A program made the position numbers and the translations under genes. From Sphingomonas yabuuchiae (lineage in GTDB: Bacteria; Pseudomonadota; Alphaproteobacteria; Sphingomonadales; Sphingomonadaceae), in contig NZ_LDTF01000007.1 in the NCBI RefSeq assembly GCF_001477495.1, forward strand, positions 124,001-188,000: a stretch of DNA of 64,000 nt. The letters are read 5' to 3'. The notes beneath the pieces were generated by a model, which was not told the origin of the DNA, did not search any database, and saw only the letters and a list, made by a program, of their open reading frames with translations. This document shows, piece by piece, positions 8,879-18,700 of this stretch. Position 1 is the first letter of the stretch, and every line of letters starts with the position of its first letter.

Positions 8879-11800
8879 TCAAGCCAGCAGTTCGTCCAGC
8901 CGCGCCAGCCGATTGGCGGGACTGTTGTGCCGCTCCTTCAGGAGATGGCGACCGTCCTTTTCCTCCAGCCCCTCTATACCGCCGAGATCGGGGTCCTGGC
9001 CGTGCGGGGTCAGGGCGATGGCGGCGGGCCCCGCATCGATCCGCGCGATCGATCGCGTCCTCATCCGCTCGCGCAGCCGGGCGAGCGACACCAGCGTGGC
9101 GGCTTCCTCCGGCAACTCGCCGAACCGATCCTCCAGCTCCGCCTCGAACGCATCGAGAGCGGCATCGTCGCGCAGCCGCCCCAGCCGGGCGTAGAGCGAG
9201 ATGCGCAGGTCTTCATCGGGAATCCACGCCTCGGGCAGGCGACCTTCCACCCCGATGCGAAGCTCGGGCGTCCAGCGTTCGACCGTCTCGCCGCGTGCGG
9301 TGCGCAGCGCATCCTCCAGCAATTGCTGGTACAGCTCGACCCCGATCAGGCGCATATGACCGGCCTGGGTATCGCCCAGCAGATCGCCCGCGCCGCGCAT
9401 GTCGAGGTCGCGGGCGCTGATCGCGAATCCTGCGCCCAGCCTGTCGAATGCCTCCAGCGTGCGAAGCCGCTTCAGGGTACGCGGCGCGATGGCGTCCTCG
9501 CCCTTGGCGAACAGCAGCACCTGCCCCCGTCGATGCCCGCGCCCCACGCGTCCGCGCAACTGATGCAATTGGGCCAGGCCGAAACGGTCGGCATGGACGA
9601 TCGCCATGGTGTTGGCACGCGGCACGTCCAATCCCGCCTCGATGATGTTGGTCGCCAGCAGGACATCGCCTTCGCCCCGGCCGAAGCGGACCATGACGTC
9701 GTCGATCTCCGCGGCGGGCAGCTTGCCATGCGCCTGCATCACCTCCAGCTCGGGCACGATCCGGGCGAGCTTTTCGGCGAGTGGCGCCATGTCGGCGATG
9801 CGGGGCACTACGACGAAGCTCTGCCCGCCACGCGATCGCTCGCGCAGCAGTGCCGCGCGCAGTGTTTCGGGGGAGAAGGTGGAGACGGCGGTGCGGATCG
9901 GCTGTCGCCGCGCGGGCGGGGTGGCGATCATCGACAGCTGACGCAGGCCCACCAGCGCGGCCTGAAGGGTGCGCGGAATCGGCGTGGCGGACAGGGTCAG
10001 CACATGCCCCGACGACAGCGCCTGAAGCCGGGCCTTGTCGGCGGCACCGAAACGCTGTTCCTCGTCGACGATGACCAGCGCCAGGTCCTTATAGGTCACG
10101 CCCTTGCCCGCCACCGCGCCGGTGCCGATGACGATCCGGATACTGCCATCGGCCAGTCCGGCCTTGACCTTCCGTTTCTCGGCGGCGGTGGACAGGCGGG
10201 AGAGACCGGCGACCGCTATGCCTGCTTCCTCGAATCGCGTTGCGAAGCTGTCGAGATGCTGTCGGGCCAGCACGGTCGTCGGCGCGGCCACCACCACCTG
10301 TTTCCCGGCGAGCGCGGCGACGGCGGCGGCGCGCAGTGCGACCTCGGTCTTGCCGAAGCCGACATCGCCGACGACCAGCCGGTCCATCGGGCGACCCGAG
10401 GCAAGATCGGCGCGGACCGCCTCGATGGCGGCCAACTGGTCCGGCGTCTCGCTATAGGGAAAGCCCGCCGCGAACCGTTCGTAATCGGCAACCGGAGGAT
10501 CGAGCACGGGGGCATGACGCTCGGCACGCTCTGCGGCCATGGCGGTCAGCTGGCGCGCGGTCGTGGCGATCGCCTCGTCGATCCCGCGCCGTCGTTCGTG
10601 CCAGCTCTTGCCGTCCAGCGTGTCGAGGCGGACCGCGTCGTCCTCGCCGCCATAGCGCCACAGCCGGTCGGCCTCGGCGACGGGGACCAGTCGGGTCGCA
10701 CCGCGTGCATATTCCAGCTTGATCGCGTCGCCCGACACCCCGTCCTGCCCGTCGATCGTCTCCAGCCCGACGACGGTGGCGATGCCGTGATCCTCATGGA
10801 TGACGGTGTCGCCAACCCGGATTTCGGCCGTCTGGATCAAGGACAGGTCGACATGCGGCGCAGCCCCATCCTCGCGCTCGGCGCGGCTGCCGAGCAGATC
10901 GGCGGCGCTGACCGCGAGAATGTCGTCACGCGCGAAGCCGCGTTGAGCCGGTGCCACAAGCGTCAGGAGCGATCCGGCCTTGGCGTCCGATATGGCCTGC
11001 CAGCTTTCGACACGCCTGGCGGTCTTGCGCAGGACATTGTCTACCCGCTTGCCCAGAAAGCGCAGGTCGCGTTCGCTGCCGATCAGGACGACGCGCGTGC
11101 CCTCCTTCATCACCGTGCGCGCGGTGGCGGCGAAGTCGCGCAGGGGCGAGCGGCTTTCGACGAAGCGCGGCGGGGGCTCGGCGATCCGGGGGATCTCAGA
11201 GGTTTGCCGCTGATCGAGCGCCTTCTTCCAGTGACGCTCGTCGATCATGTCGCGGGCGGCGCGCTTCGAGCCGCGCTTGGCGACATCGGCGCTCAGCAGC
11301 AACAGGCGACGGCGACGTTCATCGGCGGCGGGCTCGATGATGACGCAGGCACCCGGCAGATGGTCGAGCAGGCTGGTCGGTGCCTCGCCAAGCGGTGGTT
11401 CGGCCACGCGGCCCAGCTCGCGGCGTTGGATTTCGCCGGTGCTGCGCTGGTCGGCGGGGTCGTAGGATCGGATCGCGATGATCCGGCCTTCCGCGACCTC
11501 GATGCGCAAAGGCTGTTCGGCATCGGCGGGAAACAGGTCGAGCACATGGCCGCGCAGCGCGACCTCGCCGGGTTCGTCCACCCGCTCGTCGGCGATATAG
11601 CCCAGGTCGAGCAGCATCGCGTGCAGGTCCGCCAGATCGCACGGATCGTCGATGGCGACGCAGGGCGGCTCGGCCGCAAAGGTTTCGGGCGACGGCAGCG
11701 CGCGGGCCAGCGCTTCGCCGGAGGTGATCAGGGCGATGCGGCTCCGGTCCTTCATCGCCAACGCCGTTTGCGCCCGATGCAGCGCCGACACGCGCTGCCC

Positions 11801-12127
11801 CACATTGGCAGGCGAGGCGGGGGCGTCGTCGCCCGGGAGCGCGTCGGAACCGGGGCAGAACAATATGGTCGCGTCGGGCACCATGGCCTCCAGCATGCGC
11901 GTCACGCCCATGGCACGGGTCTCGTCCGTGACGGCCAGGATGATGTCGGACCGGTTGAGGATGTCCGCCGCACCGGCCGCCAGTTCGGCGATGCCGGGCA
12001 GCGGCACCGGGCCGTCTCCGGATGGTGGCATGGTGGCGATCTCGGCTTGGGACAACATGCGCAACGACCGGCACTCCAACAAATAGGGCGGGGCTTTTCG
12101 AACGGGCGGGGAGGGTGGCCGTTCCAC
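8879..12127 (-). CDS. Mfd-like helicase (transcription-repair coupling factor family), divergent
   Basis: A protein of up to 1082 residues with the layout of Mfd: a degenerate UvrB-like N-terminal part, a tudor-like RNA polymerase interaction domain near residue 440 (VGDTVIHEDHGIATVVGLE), an SF2 helicase core with Walker A GDVGFGKTE, Walker B DEEQRFGA and motif VI HQLRGRVGRG, then a C-terminal TRCF domain. It is shorter than E. coli Mfd (1148 residues), and the polymerase-interaction and following segments are diverged (LEYARGATRLVPV instead of the usual LxYADGxKLYVPV). It could be the only Mfd or a paralogue. The start is uncertain: a GTG at 12127 with a weak ribosome binding site, or the ATG at 12058. 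Confidence 0.82.
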   Translation of the reverse strand: MERPPSPPVRKAPPYLLECRSLRMLSQAEIATMPPSGDGPVPLPGIAELAAGAADILNRSDIILAVTDETRAMGVTRMLEAMVPDATILFCPGSDALPGDDAPASPANVGQRVSALHRAQTALAMKDRSRIALITSGEALARALPSPETFAAEPPCVAIDDPCDLADLHAMLLDLGYIADERVDEPGEVALRGHVLDLFPADAEQPLRIEVAEGRIIAIRSYDPADQRSTGEIQRRELGRVAEPPLGEAPTSLLDHLPGACVIIEPAADERRRRLLLLSADVAKRGSKRAARDMIDERHWKKALDQRQTSEIPRIAEPPPRFVESRSPLRDFAATARTVMKEGTRVVLIGSERDLRFLGKRVDNVLRKTARRVESWQAISDAKAGSLLTLVAPAQRGFARDDILAVSAADLLGSRAEREDGAAPHVDLSLIQTAEIRVGDTVIHEDHGIATVVGLETIDGQDGVSGDAIKLEYARGATRLVPVAEADRLWRYGGEDDAVRLDTLDGKSWHERRRGIDEAIATTARQLTAMAAERAERHAPVLDPPVADYERFAAGFPYSETPDQLAAIEAVRADLASGRPMDRLVVGDVGFGKTEVALRAAAVAALAGKQVVVAAPTTVLARQHLDSFATRFEEAGIAVAGLSRLSTAAEKRKVKAGLADGSIRIVIGTGAVAGKGVTYKDLALVIVDEEQRFGAADKARLQALSSGHVLTLSATPIPRTLQAALVGLRQLSMIATPPARRQPIRTAVSTFSPETLRAALLRERSRGGQSFVVVPRIADMAPLAEKLARIVPELEVMQAHGKLPAAEIDDVMVRFGRGEGDVLLATNIIEAGLDVPRANTMAIVHADRFGLAQLHQLRGRVGRGHRRGQVLLFAKGEDAIAPRTLKRLRTLEAFDRLGAGFAISARDLDMRGAGDLLGDTQAGHMRLIGVELYQQLLEDALRTARGETVERWTPELRIGVEGRLPEAWIPDEDLRISLYARLGRLRDDAALDAFEAELEDRFGELPEEAATLVSLARLRERMRTRSIARIDAGPAAIALTPHGQDPDLGGIEGLEEKDGRHLLKERHNSPANRLARLDELLA

Positions 12128-12262
12128 CGAAGATCAAAGACTTATCGCCGCCCATTGGCGGAACCCTATCGAGGCTCGGCACTTCAAGGCCGGGACGGTT
12201 GATCCGTATCGATGATCGACATCAGCACGCGCCGCCGGTCGCAATGTCCAAGGAGAATGACG

Positions 12263-13066
12263 ATGGATTTGGGTATCAAGGGGCGCATCGCGCTCATCAG
12301 CGGCGCGGACTCCGGCATGGGCAAGGAAACCGCGCGCCTGTTGCTGGAGGCGGGCGTGCGCGTCGCGCTGACCGACAAGCCGGACGGGACGCTGGGCCAA
12401 GCCATCGAAGAATTGTCCCCACTGGGCGAGGTGATCGCGGTCGCGGGCGACGTCACCCGGGTCGAAGAGGTGCGGTCCGTCTGGGCGGAGGTGCGCGAAC
12501 GGCTGGGCGACCCCGATATCTATGTGAACGCAGCAGGCGTGACTGGAGCGACGGGTGACTTTCTGGAGATCGACGACAAGGGCTGGCAGGAGACGATCGA
12601 TATCGACCTGATGGGCGCGGTGCGCATGTGCCGCGAGGCGATCCCGGCGATGCGCGCCAAGGGCTGGGGCCGGATCGTGCTGTTCGCCTCCGAGGATGCG
12701 GTGCAGCCCTATATTGACGAACTGCCCTATTGCGCGGCGAAGGCGGGTATCCTCAGCCTCGCCAAGGGGCTGTCCAAGGCGTACGGCCCCGACAATGTGC
12801 TGGTGAACACCGTCTCGCCCGCCTTTATCGCCACGCCGATGACCGACAAGATGATGGAGAAGCGCGCCGAGGAGAAGGGCGTGAGCTTCGACGAGGCGAT
12901 CAAGACGTTCCTGGACGAGGAACGCCCCGGCATGGTGCTGAAGCGGCGCGGTCGTCCCGAAGAGGTCGCTGCCGCCGTCGCCTTCCTGGTGTCGGAGCGG
13001 GCGAGCTTTATCAACGGGGCGGGGATCCGTGTCGACTCGGGTTCGGTCTTCACCATCGCGGGCTGA
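12263..13066 (+). CDS. short-chain dehydrogenase/reductase (SDR)
   Basis: A 267-residue Rossmann-fold NAD(P)-dependent oxidoreductase. Cofactor motif GADSGMG (the TGxxxGxG position), NAAG at the fourth strand, the catalytic pair in YCAAK and the C-terminal GAGIRVDSGSVF typical of classical SDRs are all present. I chose the ATG at 12263 because AGGAG lies 7 nt upstream; an in-frame ATG at 12257 is too close to it. The gene is divergent from the Mfd-like gene. Substrate unknown. Confidence 0.88.
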   Translation: MDLGIKGRIALISGADSGMGKETARLLLEAGVRVALTDKPDGTLGQAIEELSPLGEVIAVAGDVTRVEEVRSVWAEVRERLGDPDIYVNAAGVTGATGDFLEIDDKGWQETIDIDLMGAVRMCREAIPAMRAKGWGRIVLFASEDAVQPYIDELPYCAAKAGILSLAKGLSKAYGPDNVLVNTVSPAFIATPMTDKMMEKRAEEKGVSFDEAIKTFLDEERPGMVLKRRGRPEEVAAAVAFLVSERASFINGAGIRVDSGSVFTIAG

Positions 13067-13105
13067 TCCGGCGCGACTTGGCGTCGCTTCGTAGATCGGC
13101 CTATA

Positions 13106-13126
13106 CCCTCTCCAAAGTTGAGAGGG
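13106..13126 (+). promoter_or_regulatory. hairpin covering the GH16 ribosome binding site
   Basis: A perfect 7-bp stem CCCTCTC/GAGAGGG with a 7-nt loop. The 3' arm is the purine-rich Shine-Dalgarno sequence of the GH16 gene, whose ATG at 13134 lies 7 nt further on. It could limit translation initiation unless opened. Confidence 0.55.
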
Positions 13127-13133
13127 GATGGCA

Positions 13134-13988
13134 ATGAAAAGAATGGCTTGGTGGCTGGCGGGCGTGACGTTGCTGGCCACCGGGGCTTCCGCCCAGCAGG
13201 TCGAGGCTCCGTCGCTCGGTGCGACCAACTATGCCTATGACGGCGCGATGGCCGCACCGGCTACGCGGCCGAGTTTCGGCGACGAGTTCGACGGCGCGAT
13301 CGACAAACGGCGCTGGCGCTGGGACACAGGCCAGAACAAGACGGGCTGGCCCAATCACGAACTGCAATATTATGCCGGTCCCGACCGGACCAACGCCCGG
13401 ATCGAGAAGGGTGCTTTGGTCATCGAAGCGCGGGCGGAGGCGCTGCGCGACGAGCCGGATTGGGGCGGCCAGCGCTACAGCTCAGCCAAGCTGGTGGCGA
13501 AACAGACGCTGGGCTACGGCTTCTACGAAGTGCGCGCGCAGCTACCCTGCGGGCGGGGCATGTGGCCCGCCATCTGGCTGTTGCCGATGGACGGATCGCG
13601 CTGGCCCGACGGCGGCGAGATCGACATCATGGAGATGGTCGGCTTCAACCCGAACGTGATCCATGCCACGGTTCACTCTGCGGCCTTCAACCATCGCCTG
13701 AAGACCCAGCGTGGCGCCGAGGTGCGCGTGGCGGGGGCGTGCACGGGCTATCACCGCTATCAGCTGGATTGGACGCCCGAGACGATCACGATCGGTGTCG
13801 ACGGGCGGGCCTATATGCGGGTGAAGAACGACCAGCCGGGCGGGGCGGCGGCCTGGCCGTTTACGCGGCCCTATTCGCTGATCCTCAACCTGGCGGTCGG
13901 GGGCGATTGGGGCGGGCAGAAGGGCGTGGACGACGCCGCGCTGCCCCAGGCGATGAAGGTGGATTATGTGCGCTATTGGAAGCGGTAG
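13134..13988 (+). CDS. GH16 family beta-glucanase, secreted
   Basis: A 284-residue concanavalin-like jelly-roll hydrolase that cuts beta-1,3 or beta-1,3/1,4 glucans. The diagnostic ExDxxE motif is GEIDIMEMVG, with Glu162 as nucleophile, Asp164 and Glu167 as acid/base. Trp residues of the active-site cleft (MWPAIWLLP) are present. The signal peptide MKRMAWWLAGVTLLATGASA ends before QQ. The ATG at 13134 is preferred over 13128 because only it has correct spacing from GAGAGGGG. Single-domain length is normal. Confidence 0.92.
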   Translation: MKRMAWWLAGVTLLATGASAQQVEAPSLGATNYAYDGAMAAPATRPSFGDEFDGAIDKRRWRWDTGQNKTGWPNHELQYYAGPDRTNARIEKGALVIEARAEALRDEPDWGGQRYSSAKLVAKQTLGYGFYEVRAQLPCGRGMWPAIWLLPMDGSRWPDGGEIDIMEMVGFNPNVIHATVHSAAFNHRLKTQRGAEVRVAGACTGYHRYQLDWTPETITIGVDGRAYMRVKNDQPGGAAAWPFTRPYSLILNLAVGGDWGGQKGVDDAALPQAMKVDYVRYWKR

Positions 13989-13993
13989 CCCTG

Positions 13994-14112
13994 TTCCTCC
14001 CCGGCACGGGGAGGGGGACCAGCGAAGCTGGTGGAGGGGGAGCGCCACATGGAACAATGTTTGTGGAAGCTCCCCTCCGTCATCGCTGCGCGATGCCACC
14101 TCCCCGTGCCGG
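13994..14112. repeat. imperfect palindromic intergenic repeat of about 118 bp
   Basis: Outer arms CCTCCCCGGCACGGGGAGG (near 13995) and its near-complement CCTCCCCGTGCCGGTGAGG (near 14100) flank inner arms GGAGGGGGAGC and GCTCCCCTCC. The whole stretch between the GH16 gene and mgtE can fold back on itself. This layout and the GACCAGCGAAGCTGGTGGAG segment resemble dispersed intergenic repeats of alphaproteobacteria. It may also terminate both convergent genes. Confidence 0.6.
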
Positions 14113-14120
14113 TGAGGATC

Positions 14121-15479
14121 TCAAAGCAAGGTCCCCGACAGGATGGCGAGCGCGATGGTGAAGTAGATCACCAGCCCGGTCACATCGACCAGCGTCGCGA
14201 CGAAGGGCGCTGAGGCGCTGGCCGGGTCGAAGCCCATGCGTTGCAGCAGGAAGGGCAGCATCGACCCGGCCAGCGAGCCGAAGGTCACGATGCCGACCAG
14301 CCCGGTGCCGACCGTGGTTGCCACCAGCACCCAATGCGGACCGTAATCGTAAAAGCCGAGCGTCTGCCAAAGCGCGATCCGCGCCATGCCCAACAGCCCC
14401 AGGATCGCCCCCAGCGTCATACCCGCCGGAAGCTCGCGCAGCGCCACCCGCCACCAGTCCCGCAGGCGGACTTGGCCTAATGCCAGCGCACGGATGATCA
14501 GCGAAGTCGCCTGGCTGCCGCTATTGCCGCCCGAGCTCATGATCAGCGGAATGAACAGGGTCAGCACGACCGCACGCTCCAGCTCGCTTTCGAAATGCTG
14601 CATGGCGCTGGCGGTCAGCATCTCGGAGAAGAACAGGATGCTGAGCCACCCGGCGCGCTTGCGGATCATCGCGAGGAAGCCGGTTTCCAGATAGGGGCCG
14701 TCCAGCGCCTCGACGCCGCCGAACTTCTGCGTATCCTCGGTATGCGCGGCGACCAGCGCGTCGAGCACGTCGTCGACCGTGACGATGCCCATCGGGCGGC
14801 CCTGTTCGTCGACGACGGGCAGCGCCAACAGGTCATGGCGGCGGATCAGATGCGCCACCTCCTCGCGGTCGGTGCTCGGCGCGACGGTGATCGGGTCGTG
14901 CCCCCGAGCCAGGTCGATCGCGCGCGAGGTCGGCTCGGCGGCGATCAGCTGGCGCAGCGAGACGGTGGCGACCAGTCGCCCCTGCGGCTCGAGAAGGAAG
15001 ACGGAATAGACGGTCTCGCGGCTGCGCTCGACGGTGCGGATATGCGCCAGCACGTCGGCGACGGTCGCGTCGGCGGAGGAGGCGACATATTCGGTCGTCA
15101 TCATGCCGCCCGCGCTGTCGGGGGGCCAGCGCAGCAGCGTATCGATCGACGCGACGACGGGAGCGGGCAGCTCGGCACGGATCGCGAGGGCGTCATCCTC
15201 GTCCATGTCGGTCAGCACGTCGGCGGCGCGGTCCTCCGCCATCTGCGACACCAGGGCGGCGGCGCGCGCAGGGGTCAAATGCGCCAGGATATCGGCGGCC
15301 GAGCGCAGTTCGGGGCTGTCGAGCACGGCGACGGCACGCGCGTCGGGCATTTGCGTCAGCGCATCGGCCGCTTCCTCGACGGAAAGAGACTGCAGCGTAT
15401 CGACGAGATCGGCGATGGACAGGCCGCGCCGGGAGGAACGGAAACCGGCGGCGACACCGGCAAGCAGATCGTTGACCAT
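14121..15479 (-). CDS. mgtE: MgtE family magnesium transporter
   Basis: A 452-residue homodimeric Mg2+ channel/transporter of the inner membrane. The order is the MgtE N-terminal superhelix (about residues 20-125, with LTPARAAALVSQMAEDRAAD), two CBS domains (about 130-260, with GIVTVDDVLDALVA) and a five-helix membrane domain (about 285-452). The membrane part has the selectivity-filter region PLIMSSGGNSGSQATSLIIR and the last helix DVTGLVIYFTIALAIL. Length is normal. The start codon is preceded by GAAAGG, half of which is locked in a 10-bp hairpin, with a small leader ORF further up. Confidence 0.94.
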   Translation of the reverse strand: MVNDLLAGVAAGFRSSRRGLSIADLVDTLQSLSVEEAADALTQMPDARAVAVLDSPELRSAADILAHLTPARAAALVSQMAEDRAADVLTDMDEDDALAIRAELPAPVVASIDTLLRWPPDSAGGMMTTEYVASSADATVADVLAHIRTVERSRETVYSVFLLEPQGRLVATVSLRQLIAAEPTSRAIDLARGHDPITVAPSTDREEVAHLIRRHDLLALPVVDEQGRPMGIVTVDDVLDALVAAHTEDTQKFGGVEALDGPYLETGFLAMIRKRAGWLSILFFSEMLTASAMQHFESELERAVVLTLFIPLIMSSGGNSGSQATSLIIRALALGQVRLRDWWRVALRELPAGMTLGAILGLLGMARIALWQTLGFYDYGPHWVLVATTVGTGLVGIVTFGSLAGSMLPFLLQRMGFDPASASAPFVATLVDVTGLVIYFTIALAILSGTLL

Positions 15480-15487
15480 TTCAAACC

Positions 15488-15517
15488 TTTCGTCCGCACG
15501 ACCCGGGGCGGACGAAA
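15488..15517 (-). promoter_or_regulatory. 10-bp hairpin over the mgtE ribosome binding site
   Basis: A perfect inverted repeat TTTCGTCCGC/GCGGACGAAA with a 10-nt loop, ending 8 nt before the mgtE start codon in the mRNA. The GAAA of the GAAAGG Shine-Dalgarno element is inside the 3' arm. A GAAAGC segment in the leader ORF ribosome binding site (15588-15593) could pair with GCTTTC at 15514-15519 instead, which would open this stem. It has no T run, so control of translation is more likely than termination. Confidence 0.6.
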
Positions 15518-15530
15518 GCCAGTTGCGAAA

Positions 15531-15581
15531 CTAGCGGACGACCCCGAGACGTGCGGCGCTACTGGAACTGTCGCTGGACAT
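15531..15581 (-). CDS. candidate 16-residue leader peptide upstream of mgtE
   Basis: A short ORF encoding MSSDSSSSAARLGVVR, stop codon 51 nt before the mgtE start, just upstream of the hairpin that covers the mgtE ribosome binding site. A weak purine stretch (AAAGCGAGAA) precedes it. Six of 16 residues are serine. Position and size match leader peptides that control Mg2+ transporter genes in enterobacteria (mgtL), although the residues differ (no proline run). Translation is not proven. Confidence 0.45.
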   Translation of the reverse strand: MSSDSSSSAARLGVVR

Positions 15582-15755
15582 GTTCTCGCTTTCTGGAACG
15601 ACGCGGGGGCTCCCACGCCTGAGCCGCCCTCTGATCCTCAAGGCTGCAATCGTCAACACCTGTAGCGAACCTGACGAAATTTTAATGCGGGCGCCAAGGA
15701 TTCGGCCCGGCGGCTCCGTCTGGAGAGGCAAAGGCACATAAAGGGGACCTTATTC
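15582..15755. promoter_or_regulatory. divergent promoter region and mgtE 5' leader
   Basis: Between the leader ORF and the autotransporter start. On the minus strand it contains a GGCTC/GAGCC stem-loop about 30 nt upstream of the leader ORF, within what would be the mgtE 5' UTR. On the plus strand AAAGGGG lies about 9 nt before the GTG start of the autotransporter. The region does not show the conserved M-box riboswitch core that I would recognise. Confidence 0.4.
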
Positions 15756-18700
15756 GTGCATCGCCTGCTCTTCGCCTCGACCGCCACGCTCGCGCTGGCG
15801 GCGGGGACGGCCGCTTCCGCCCAGACCGTGATCGACACCAAGCGGACGACACCGGTCCGCACCGCCACCGTCAATAACGGGGCCGCCGCCGATATCAGCA
15901 TCGTCGCGGCAGGCAGCGTGGTGACGACCGGCAGCGGGACCGCCGTCACGCTCGACAGCAACAACAAGATCAGCAACGCGGGGACGATCCAGACGACCGA
16001 CGCCAATGAAGCGGTCGGCATCGGCGCGGCGGCGGGTGTGAAGGGCGATATCGCGAACACCGGCAAGATCATCATCGACGAGACCTATACCCCGGTCGAT
16101 ATCGACAAGGACGGCGACCTGGACGGCCCCTTTGCGCAAGGGGCGCGGCGGACCGGCATCCGTACGGCAGGGGCCTTTAACGGCAATATCACCAATGGCG
16201 GCGAAATCACCATCAAGGGCAACGATTCGGCGGGCATCGCGCTGACCGGCCCGCTGACCGGCAATCTGGCCCAGTCGGGAAAGATCAACGTACTGGGCGA
16301 CCGTTCGGTCGGCGTTCGCACGGGGGCCGTGTCGGGCAATGTCACGATCGGCGGATCGATCGTCGCCATCGGCGAGGGTGCGGTCGGCGCGCGGATCGAC
16401 GGCGACATCGGCGGCGCGCTGAATATCGAGGGCGGGATCGGTTCGACGGGCTATCGTTATACGACGCCGCCGGCCGATGTGTCGAAGCTCGACCCCGATG
16501 ACCTGCTCCAGGGCGGATCGGCGCTGATCGTGGGCGGCAATGTCGCGGGCGGCATCACGCTGGGCAATGCGACGGGCAAGGCCGCGGACCTCGTCACCAA
16601 CGGGGCCGCGCCGACGATGCAGATCGGATCGGCGACCCGCGCGGTCATGATCGGCGCGACCGGTGGCGCGACGCCCGCACCGGGATTGGTCGTCAATGGC
16701 CGCATCACCGCGGCCGGGGTCTATAGCGGCGTGCGTTCGACCGCCCTGGCGATCGGCGGGCTGGGCGGCAATGTCCAGATCGCGCAAGGCGTCGCCGTCG
16801 GCGGCACGGTGCAGGCGACCGCCAACGGCGCGGAGGCGACCGCGATCCGCTTCGGTGCTGGGGCCTCGACGCCCGAGTTGCGCAATGGCGGCACCATCTC
16901 GGCGACCGGCGGCGGTACGTCGGGCACGCTGACGACCGGCGTCCTGATCGAGTCAGGCGCTTCACTGCCGACCATCCGCAACACCGGGTCGATCCGGGCG
17001 GCGTCCGCATCGGCCAATGCGAGCGCGATCCTCGACCGTACCGGCGGCCTGACGCTGGTCGAGAATGCGGGCATCATCGCGGGCGCGGGCGCGGACAGTT
17101 CGCGTAGCGTCGCGATCGATCTGTCGGCGAACACCAGCGGCGCGGTCGTGCGCCAGATCGCGCCCGCCAACGGAGCCGCCGCGCCCAGCATCACCGGTGC
17201 GATCCGCTTCGGCAGCGGCGACGACCGGCTTCAGATCGGCGCGGGATCGGTCAGCGGCGATGTCAGCTTCGGCACCGGCACCAACCGGCTTGAGATGAGC
17301 GGCACCGGCACCTATGCGGGCACCGCGACCTTCGGCACCGGGGCGGACACGCTGACCATCGGCGACACCGCGCGCTTCAACGGCGTGGCGGATTTCGCGG
17401 GGCGGGGACAGGACCTGCTGGCGATCACCGGCAAGGGCGTCTTTGCCGGGCGGCTTGCCAACGCATCGCACGTCGCGGTGACCGTCGCGAACGGCGGCGG
17501 CACCTTTGCAGCGAACGGCGTGACCAACATCGCCTCGCTCAGCCTGGGCGACCAGTCGATCTTGAGCGTCGCGCTCGACAAGGCGAACCCGACCGCCAAC
17601 CTGATCCAGGTCGGCGGCGCGACGACGATCGGGGCGAACAGCCAGCTTGCCTTGCGCGTATCGGGCGGGACCGACGTGACCGGCCGCTATGTCGTGCTGC
17701 GCTCGGGCACGCTGACCGGCGCGAACAACCTGACGCTCGCCCCCTCGGCCATGCCCTTCCTGTACAAGGGCGCGATCGTCGCGGCCCAGCCAAACGAGAT
17801 CGCGGTCGAGGTCAGCCGCAAGGCCAAGACCGAACTCGGGCTCAGCAACGCAGGCGTCAGCGCCTTCGACGCGATCGACGCCGCGATCGGCCGCGATGCC
17901 AAGCTGTCCGACGCGATCCGGGGTATCTATGACGGCGCGGCCTTCCGGGGCGCGGTCGAACAGATGCTGCCCAACTATACCGGCAGCGTGTTCGAGGGTG
18001 TGACGCTGGCCTCGCGCGCGGCGGCAGCGCAGCTTCGCGAACCGGCGGGCGAGTTCAGCGAAGAAGGCCAATGGGGCTATTGGCTGACCCCGCTCGGCTG
18101 GGACGCGTCGAAGGGCACGCGGTCGACCCGCAGCTATGACGTGCGCGGCTGGGGCGTCAGCGGCGGTATCGAGCGCAAGACCGATGCGGGCAATTTCGGC
18201 GCCTCGCTTTCGTACATGAGCGGTCGCGCCAATGAAGGAACGGCGGTCAGCCGCGTCAACCACAGCCAATATGAGCTGGCCGGTTTCTGGCGTGCCCGCT
18301 GGGGTGCGTTGGCGGCGCAGGCGCGCGGCTCTGCGGCCTTCCTGTCCTTCGACTCGCAGCGCCAGTTCGACGGCGTGATCGGCACCGAGGCGGTTCAGCG
18401 CCGCGCGACCGGCGACTGGAAGGGCATGCTCTATTCCGGCTCGGGCTCGGTCTCGTGGGAACATTGGGTCGGCCAGTTCAACGTACGCCCCATCCTGGCG
18501 GTCGACTATTACCGGCTGAACGAAGACGCCTATCGCGAGATGGGCGGCGGCACCGGCTATGACCTGACGGTGCGCAAGCGGACCAGCGACGAACTGGCGC
18601 TGACCGCCAGTGTCGCGGCGGGCATCAATTTCGGCGGCAACGATCGCTACTCGCAATGGAGCCGCCTGGAGGTCGAGGGCGGTCGGCGCGAGCGGATCGC

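Noticed and set aside
8813..12202. Long open frame of 1129 codons on the plus strand
   Set aside because: It is antisense to the Mfd-like gene, has no family motifs, and is a by-product of high-GC codon use.
15480..15755. M-box (Mg2+) riboswitch upstream of mgtE
   Set aside because: The region is too short and I do not see the conserved M-box core; the uORF-plus-hairpin layout explains it better.
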